Shown piece by piece: positions 58,710-64,000 of a DNA stretch of 64,000 nucleotides. Below the pieces are notes generated by a model. It saw only the letters and a program-made list of their open reading frames with translations, was not told the origin of the DNA and ran no database searches. Both the position numbers and the translations under genes were made by a program. This DNA comes from Dastarcus helophoroides (Eukaryota > Arthropoda > Insecta > Coleoptera > Bothrideridae): positions 36,641,992-36,705,991 of the forward strand of contig CM053329.1 in assembly GCA_028583605.1 (NCBI GenBank). The letters run 5' to 3'. The number at the start of each line of letters is the position of its first letter. Position 1 is the first letter of the stretch.

Positions 58710-60945
58710 CAGGGTGTTACAAAAGTCCGGGCCGCTACTTCAGGAGCATATTCTACACATTAAAATATGAAAAATGTTGAAATACATTTTTTTCTTTAAA
58801 TTGCCTCCTAACGGAGATATGACCATTTAAAGATGACGCCCCTAAAGTGGTTTTTTTACTACAAAAAGTTAACGGTTAGTAGCAAAGTCATAAAATTGGG
58901 CAAGCTGTTAAAGAATTGGATTAGGCATATTCTCATGTAACATATTTTTTAAATAAGCAGTAGCGTGGTGTGTAGGGGGTTGCCCGCGATTATTTTTTGC
59001 CATAACTTTTTTATATTGCAATATTTCGACACAAAAGTGCCATAATCGTAAAGAGCAACATTTTTTATACAAAAAAGGTACTCTTTCTCAAAGTCGCTAA
59101 AAGTAACCGTTTCCGAGAAAAAGGCGTTTAAATAATCCTATCCCGTCTTCGAAATTCTAACTAATTTGTATAAGAAAAAATAAGTTGGTCATGCAAACTG
59201 ATCCTAAAGAAAACAATTGTACTTGACAATATCTGCCAGAGATTGACGTTGTGTCACTGATAAAATTTGGTCGTAAGCTGTAAACTTTAGCAGTTTTTGT
59301 TGTCAATAGTAAGTGTAGTAGTTTTTTAACTTTTCATTATTTTGATAAAATGGACTATTCAAATCAAGAAATGGCCGATATGCATTTAATGTACGGGCTT
59401 GCAAATTGTAATCGTGCTGAAGCAAGACGGCTTTATGCTGAACGTTTTCCTAATAGACACCTACCAGGAGAAAAATTGTTCCAGAAAATTCATGCTCGTT
59501 TATCTGAAACAGGAAATTTTGTTTTCAAAGGCGAACGTGTTGGAAGGTCAAACGCAGAAGTTGCTAATTTAGAGGAGCGTGTGCTTCAGCGAGTTGAAGA
59601 AGATCCATGTGTCAGCACTAGACAACTTGCTTTAGCCGAAGGAGTAAATCACGTAACTATCTGGCGAATTTTGAAATTTTACCAATTTTACCCCTATCAT
59701 TTTCAAAGAGTGCAAGGGTTACTTGCTGCCGATTATCCTCCAAGAATAGAATTTTGCAACTGGCTATTGCATAAGATCGCTGAAAATGAGAACTTTCCAT
59801 CGCTCATATTATTTACGGACGAAGCGGGTTTTACCAGAAACGGGATACTTAACTTTCACAACATGCATCAATGGCAAGTTGAAAATCCCAATGCAGTTAT
59901 TCAGTCGAGACATCAGCAACATTTTTCACTTAACATTTGGGGAGGAATAATAGGGGACTCTATAATTGGACCATTTTTTTTACCTCATAGGTTAACAGGA
60001 GCATCATATAGACATTTTTTGCAAACAGAGTTACCCGTGTTACTTGAAAATGTTCCACTCATAACAAGACAGCGAATGTGGATAATGCACGATGGGGCAC
60101 CTGCCCATTTTAGTGCAGTTGCTAGGGAATTTTTGAATAACAACTATCATCAACGATGGATAGGTCGAGGAGGTCCGATACCATGGCCAGCTAGCTCTCC
60201 TGACCTCAACCCACTCGATTTCTACTTATGGGGACATCTAAAGCAGATCGTCTATACTCCACACCAGTTGACAATATCAATGATCTTCGTGAACGAATTG
60301 AAAATGGGTTCAACCAGATTCACAATACACCAGGCATTTGCGAAAGAGTAAGGAGTTCCCTTAGAAGACGAGCCGAGCAATGTATTGCTGCAGGGGGCAG
60401 TAATTTCGAACACTTGCTTTGATTTTTTTTTTCTTAATTTTGTACTATTTTTATATCAATGCAGTTAGTAGTGGATAAATTAGAAATTTGCAAAACGAAT
60501 TCTAATAAATGCAACAATTTTGTTTAAACGCTTTTTTCTCGGAAACGATTACTTTTAGCGACTTTGAGGAAGAGTAGCTTTTTTGTATAAAAAATGTTGC
60601 TTTTTAGGATTATGGCACTTTTGTGTCAAAATATTGCAATACAAAAAAGTTACGGCAAAAAATAATCGCGGGCAACCCCCTACACACCACGCTACTGCTT
60701 ATTTAAAAAATATGTTACATGAGAATATGCCTAATCCAATTCTTTAACAGCTTGCCCAATTTTATGACTTTGCTACTAACCGTTAACTTTTTGTAGTAAA
60801 AAAACCACTTTAGGGGCGCCATCTTTAAATGGTCATATCTCCGTTAGGAGGCAATTTAAAGAAAAAAATGTATTTCAACATTTTTCATATTTTAATGTGT
60901 AGAATATGCTCCTGAAGTAGCGGCCCGGACTTTTGTAACACCCTG
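58710..60945 (+). mobile_element. Tc1/mariner-superfamily element with ~423-bp terminal inverted repeats
   Basis: The ends CAGGGTGTTACAAAAGTCC and its inverse are flanked by TA on both sides (58708-58709 and 60946-60947). The inverted repeats span 58710-59132 and 60523-60945, 423 bp each, with very few differences by eye. This is far longer than the ~20-100-bp repeats of many Tc1/mariner elements. The single transposase gene lies between them. The element sits inside the hAT-like element. Near-identical arms suggest either a fairly young insertion or gene conversion between the arms. Confidence 0.9.
59350..60422 (+). pseudogene. DD41D transposase, C-terminus frameshifted
   Basis: This is an IS630/Tc1/mariner-type transposase. 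Residues 1-120 form helix-turn-helix DNA-binding domains (QEMADMHLMYGLANCNRAEA at the N-terminus; VSTRQLALAEGVNHVTIWRI as the second HTH). The DDE catalytic domain follows: LFTDEAGF (first Asp), IMHDGAPAHF (second Asp) and SSPDLNPLDFYLWG (third Asp). There are 41 residues between the second and third Asp. The frame runs to a stop at 60351. The expected C-terminal continuation (DNINDLRERIENGF...CIAAGGSNFEHLL) lies in another frame ending at 60422. The shift is explained by a 2-base TA duplication in GTCTATACTCC at about 60252. The enzyme would lack its normal last ~55 residues, so activity is doubtful. ATG 59350 follows 217 bp of non-repeat leader. Confidence 0.88.
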
Positions 60946-61163
60946 TATTTCATTCATATTTTGTCGACATCATAATTTTGAAATTTGGAATATTTATTCA
61001 ATAAATCACCTCACCCCTAATTAATGTTTATATTTGCAAAACTGGTCATAATAAACTGTCTATATTTTATTCTAAAAGATAAATTTGTAAGGCCCCTCCT
61101 TACAGTGGCGCCGCGATGCTGGGCATCACTTGCATCATGCCTAGGACCGGCCCTGGTTGGAGG

Positions 61164-62149
61164 GCATGTTCAGAGCTCCCTTGCTTACGAAAAAGGTACC
61201 GGCTCTGCAATACCTCGGTGCTGGACGAAATCGTCAATTTCACTCTAATTGAGATTCGAAACCAACAACTAATTGAATTTTTTATTCGAGTTATTCAAGT
61301 AACCTTCAAGTTTAGGTGTTATGACCAGGTAGGGACATTCATGTAATTATCACACATTCATCCATGAGCTGACGGTGGCTTTCTCCTTCTTATCAAGCTA
61401 AGAACCCTCTAGGCGTCAATGATGGTGATTATTACACATTGATACGTAATGGTGACAGTAGCTTTTTCGTTATTTTCAGGCTCCTAATGCGTTTAGAGAC
61501 CACTCGTATTTTTATTCCTGTGTTTTCTGGTTTTGTATGTCGCTAACTCCTCAATGTGGCTTTTTGGTTCCTGCTGGAGGGCGTGTTCAGAGGGCTCTTC
61601 CTTGTGGAAAAGGTCCGGATATACCGGCTCTACAACATCTAGGCGCTGGACGAGACAGTCAATTTCATTCGAATTTTGATTCAAAAGCAACACTCATTTG
61701 AATTTCTCATTCAACTTATTTAAATGTTCAAGCTTAGATATTATGACCATGTATAGACATCACACATTCATCCAGAAGCCGACGGTGGCTTTCTTCTTTT
61801 TATCAAGATAAGAATCGTCTAGGCGCCAATAATTGTGATAATTCCTCATTCAAACTTGGTGGTGATGGTTGTTTTTTCGTTATTTTCAGGCCCCTAATGC
61901 GTTTCGAGATCACTGCTCAATATCTCGCCTTTATCTCCATGTGTTTTCACGTTTTGTCTGTGTCCAACTTCTCGATTTGTTTTTTGTTGTTTCTGCTGCA
62001 GAGCGTGTTCAGAGGGCCCTCCTTGCGGAAAAGGTCCCCGGGTATGCCGGCTCTGCTCGGAACTGGACGAAACCATTCATTTCATTCAAATGGGCTTCGA
62101 AAGCAACGACTTATTGATTTCTTATTCAACTTCTTTGCAAATTACATCA
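61164..62149. repeat. Satellite block B, end of interrupted unit plus two units
   Basis: It continues the unit cut at 56700, then has cores near 61469 and 61878 (409 bp apart). The block ends at about 62149, where a mariner element is inserted. Confidence 0.85.
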
Positions 62150-62151
62150 TA

Positions 62152-63421
62152 CGAAGGTTGCCTTTTATATTTCGGGATTAGAGAGAAAAAAAACAAATAT
62201 TAATCATCGAAAATCACTTTATTGTTTTTAAAAATACTCTTTATAAAGATCTATACACTTTTGCATGCGTTTGAACCAATTGTCACCAATTGCCACTCCG
62301 ATTGAGGTATCTCCAAAACATGCATTCTGAATGCAGCAACCGCTTCTTCAGGTGTCGAAAAACGTTGACCTCTCAGTTTGTTTTTTACGTACGGGAATAA
62401 AAAGAAGTCATTCGGTGCCAAGTCAGGACTATACGGCGGATGACTCATCAAATCGATGTTTTGGGTGCTCAAAAATGCAGTTGTTTGAGGCGATGTGTGA
62501 GAGCTTGCATTGTCGTGGTGAAGAGTGATCCGTCTTCGGCGGTTGGTTTTCCTGATTTCTTGGAAGACAACTGGCAAACAAATGGTCGTGTACCACTCAG
62601 AATTGACTATTCTGCGTTGTTCTAGTGGTACGGTTGCGACATGTCCAGTTTTTCCGAAAAAACAGGCGACAATTTGCACAACTTTTTTTGGATTTGGCTC
62701 ATCTTGAAACACCCATACAGTCGACTGCTATTTACTTTCGGGTTCATACGCATAAATCCACGATTCATCACCTATCACGATGTCATAGACGTGTTTCGAA
62801 GCACCGCGATCGTATTTTTTGAGCATTTCTTTCGACCAATCGACACGAGCCTTTTTTTGAGCAATTGACAAATTGTGTGGGAACCAACGCGAACAAATTT
62901 TGTTGACAGTCAAATGTTTATGCAATATTGAATGTATGCTGGTCCCACTAATGCCTATAAGGTTGTTTCAATCTCACGATAGGTCACATGACGATCTTGC
63001 AGTATCAGTTCGCGCACAGCATCAATGATTTTCGGAACAACAACTGATTTTGGACGAACTTCACGAAATTCGTCTTGGAGTGAACTATGACCACGATTGA
63101 ATTCACCATACCATCGATAAACACTGGTCCTTGATGGAGCTTCATCGCCAAAAATTGAATTAAGTTCATCCATGCACTGTTGCTGAGTCAATCCACGTCG
63201 AAAGTTGTAAAAAATAATCGCACGAAGACGTTCACGATTTAATTCCATTTTTGGGCCGAGATGAATCTTTTAAGTTATGTAAACAACACAAATAGCGCTC
63301 GTATGTCAAAACGTTCTGAGTACGTATAACCTCAAAAATGTCCAACTTTACGAAAGAGCTATCAGTTGCCAGATTGCAACACTAGGGTTGCCAAATCCTG
63401 AAACATAAAAGGCAACCCTCG
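62152..63421 (-). mobile_element. Mariner element, decayed
   Basis: 1270 bp, the usual mariner size. The left end CGAAGGTTGCCTTTTATATT and the right end (read inversely) CGAGGGTTGCCTTTTATGTT form ~28-bp inverted repeats with a few mismatches. TA flanks both sides (62150-62151 and 63422-63423). The transposase gene is on the minus strand and broken. Confidence 0.92.
62228..63248 (-). pseudogene. Mariner transposase pseudogene (DD34D)
   Basis: The N-terminal paired-type HTH region starts at ATG 63248 (MELNRERLRAIIFYNF, then TSVYRWYGEFNRG). Catalytic blocks GDESWIYAYEP, HHDNASSH and YSPDLAPNDFFLFP are visible, with 34 residues between the second and third Asp, the mariner signature. Lesions seen: a 2-base TA insertion at about 62955-62960 that ends the first frame; a TAG stop after YEPESK at about 62727; a probable short in-frame deletion near 62685; and a frameshift after IPQSEWQ near 62289, beyond which DNWFKRMQKCIDL resumes in another frame to the stop at 62228. 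The copy cannot make functional transposase. Confidence 0.92.
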
Positions 63422-63423
63422 TA

Positions 63424-64000
63424 TGGACATTTTAGTACACTGTTAGTAAATTTATACGCTGAAAATGTTGAATAATTGGTTTCAGAACGTAGAGATCTCC
63501 AAATTTAGATAGACTCTAAGACAACAACTAATTACTGCATATAAATGATTCAGTTTCAACAAAAGCTCGATTCATGTAAGAGAGCTCCATTCATCAAAGA
63601 TCAAGCAAATGATCTGTCAACACTTCAGACAGGAAACAAACCAAAAACACTCCTAAAGAATCCGATTACAACCAGTTGAACCAATCTGGTAAATATTTGA
63701 CGAGGATGAAATTTAATCTATGCAGGTAGAGAATTCAGCTGTTAAGCGTGGTTCGTATGGTCTCATATGAACTTTCCCTGTGACATAATGATAAATAGAT
63801 ATATTTTTAAATTCACTTTTAAGTTGCGAAGAGAAAGTTTGAACTGGAAAATTGTAGAGTGTGGAATTGTGCAAAAAAAGGCAGTAGCGCTAAAAGCAAA
63901 GTTGAAGGAAAACTAAAACAGCGCCGGCACGGACATGTCGATGACTCTGAATGAAGTGAAATATAAGTACCCAATTAGCATTTCTCTGCTACGAGATAAA
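63424..64000. other. Unique-looking DNA, no gene seen
   Basis: Mixed-composition sequence to the window edge. No satellite, array or coding frame is recognised. Confidence 0.5.

Larger units (their letters stand above)
56701..61155. mobile_element. hAT-like element with nested insertions, 8-bp target duplication
   Basis: The ends CAGGGCCGGC (56701) and CCGGCCCTG (61155) are inverted. The flanking octamer GTTGGAGG is identical on both sides (56693-56700 and 61156-61163). An 8-bp duplication with CAGGG-type ends is diagnostic of the hAT superfamily. The inverted repeat is only about 10 bp. The interior holds the LTR-like copy 57372-57733 and the Tc1/mariner-like element 58710-60945. Removing these leaves roughly 1.86 kb, without a recognisable hAT transposase, so this copy appears non-autonomous. 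It interrupts a satellite unit that continues correctly on the far side. Confidence 0.85.

Noticed and set aside
61894..62181. Overlapping frames in both strands of the last satellite units
   Set aside because: Satellite translations without domain or conserved frame between units.

Overview
This window reads as AT-rich, repeat-dominated insect nuclear DNA. The evidence is Tc1/mariner and hAT DNA transposons, jockey/CR1-like and RTE-like non-LTR retrotransposons, LTR-like sequences and complex satellites, with no bacterial gene organisation. I cannot name the species. No intact, recognisable host gene was found. The only long, convincing reading frames are transposases and retrotransposon fragments, plus one short cysteine-rich frame (29971-30162, minus) that could be a host exon.

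Layout. 1-8.9 kb: degenerate T-rich or A-rich minisatellite built on TCGAAATTTT-like words, a 1.8-kb long-inverted-repeat element (2596-4427) and a solo-LTR-like promoter block (about 7964-8322). 8.9-14.2 kb: unique-looking DNA, an internally deleted LINE (about 10174-10560) and a five-unit ~410-bp satellite (about 11700-13745). 14.2-19.3 kb: more A-rich array with ~1.05-kb higher-order periodicity and two copies of a palindromic element (14889-15781 and 18478-19265). 19.3-22.3 kb: unique. 22.3-28.3 kb: T-rich then A-rich arrays, the latter with ~0.86-0.90-kb higher-order units. 28.3-30.25 kb: unique, with the exon candidate. 30.25-34.6 kb: two different non-LTR retrotransposons lying back to back on opposite strands; in both, the reverse-transcriptase stretch from motif A to motif B is tandemly duplicated. 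34.6-37.4 kb: unique plus a ~200-bp tandem duplication. 37.4-39 kb: an array interrupted by an RTE-like fragment ending in (CTT)22. 39.0-42.6 kb: a tandem array full of TGACCTTGA, the monomeric nuclear-receptor half-site. 42.6-47 kb: unique.

47-62.1 kb is a second, longer field of ~410-440-bp satellite. Its period and a conserved core match the 11.7-13.7-kb satellite. It is interrupted by a LINE 3' end, by A/T-rich arrays that are part of a segmental duplication, and by a hAT-like insertion with a perfect 8-bp target duplication (56701-61155). That insertion contains an LTR-like copy and a 2.24-kb Tc1/mariner-superfamily element whose transposase has DD41D spacing and whose inverted repeats are ~423 bp. 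A decayed 1.27-kb mariner (62152-63421) closes the field, and the last ~580 bp look unique.

The parts do not form a pathway. They record layered insertion and amplification: arrays and satellites first, transposons into them, then further insertions into those transposons. The most notable signals are the nuclear-receptor half-site array, the parallel motif A-B duplications in two unrelated LINEs, the satellite kinship across about 34 kb, and the heat-shock-element-bearing LTR-like copies.
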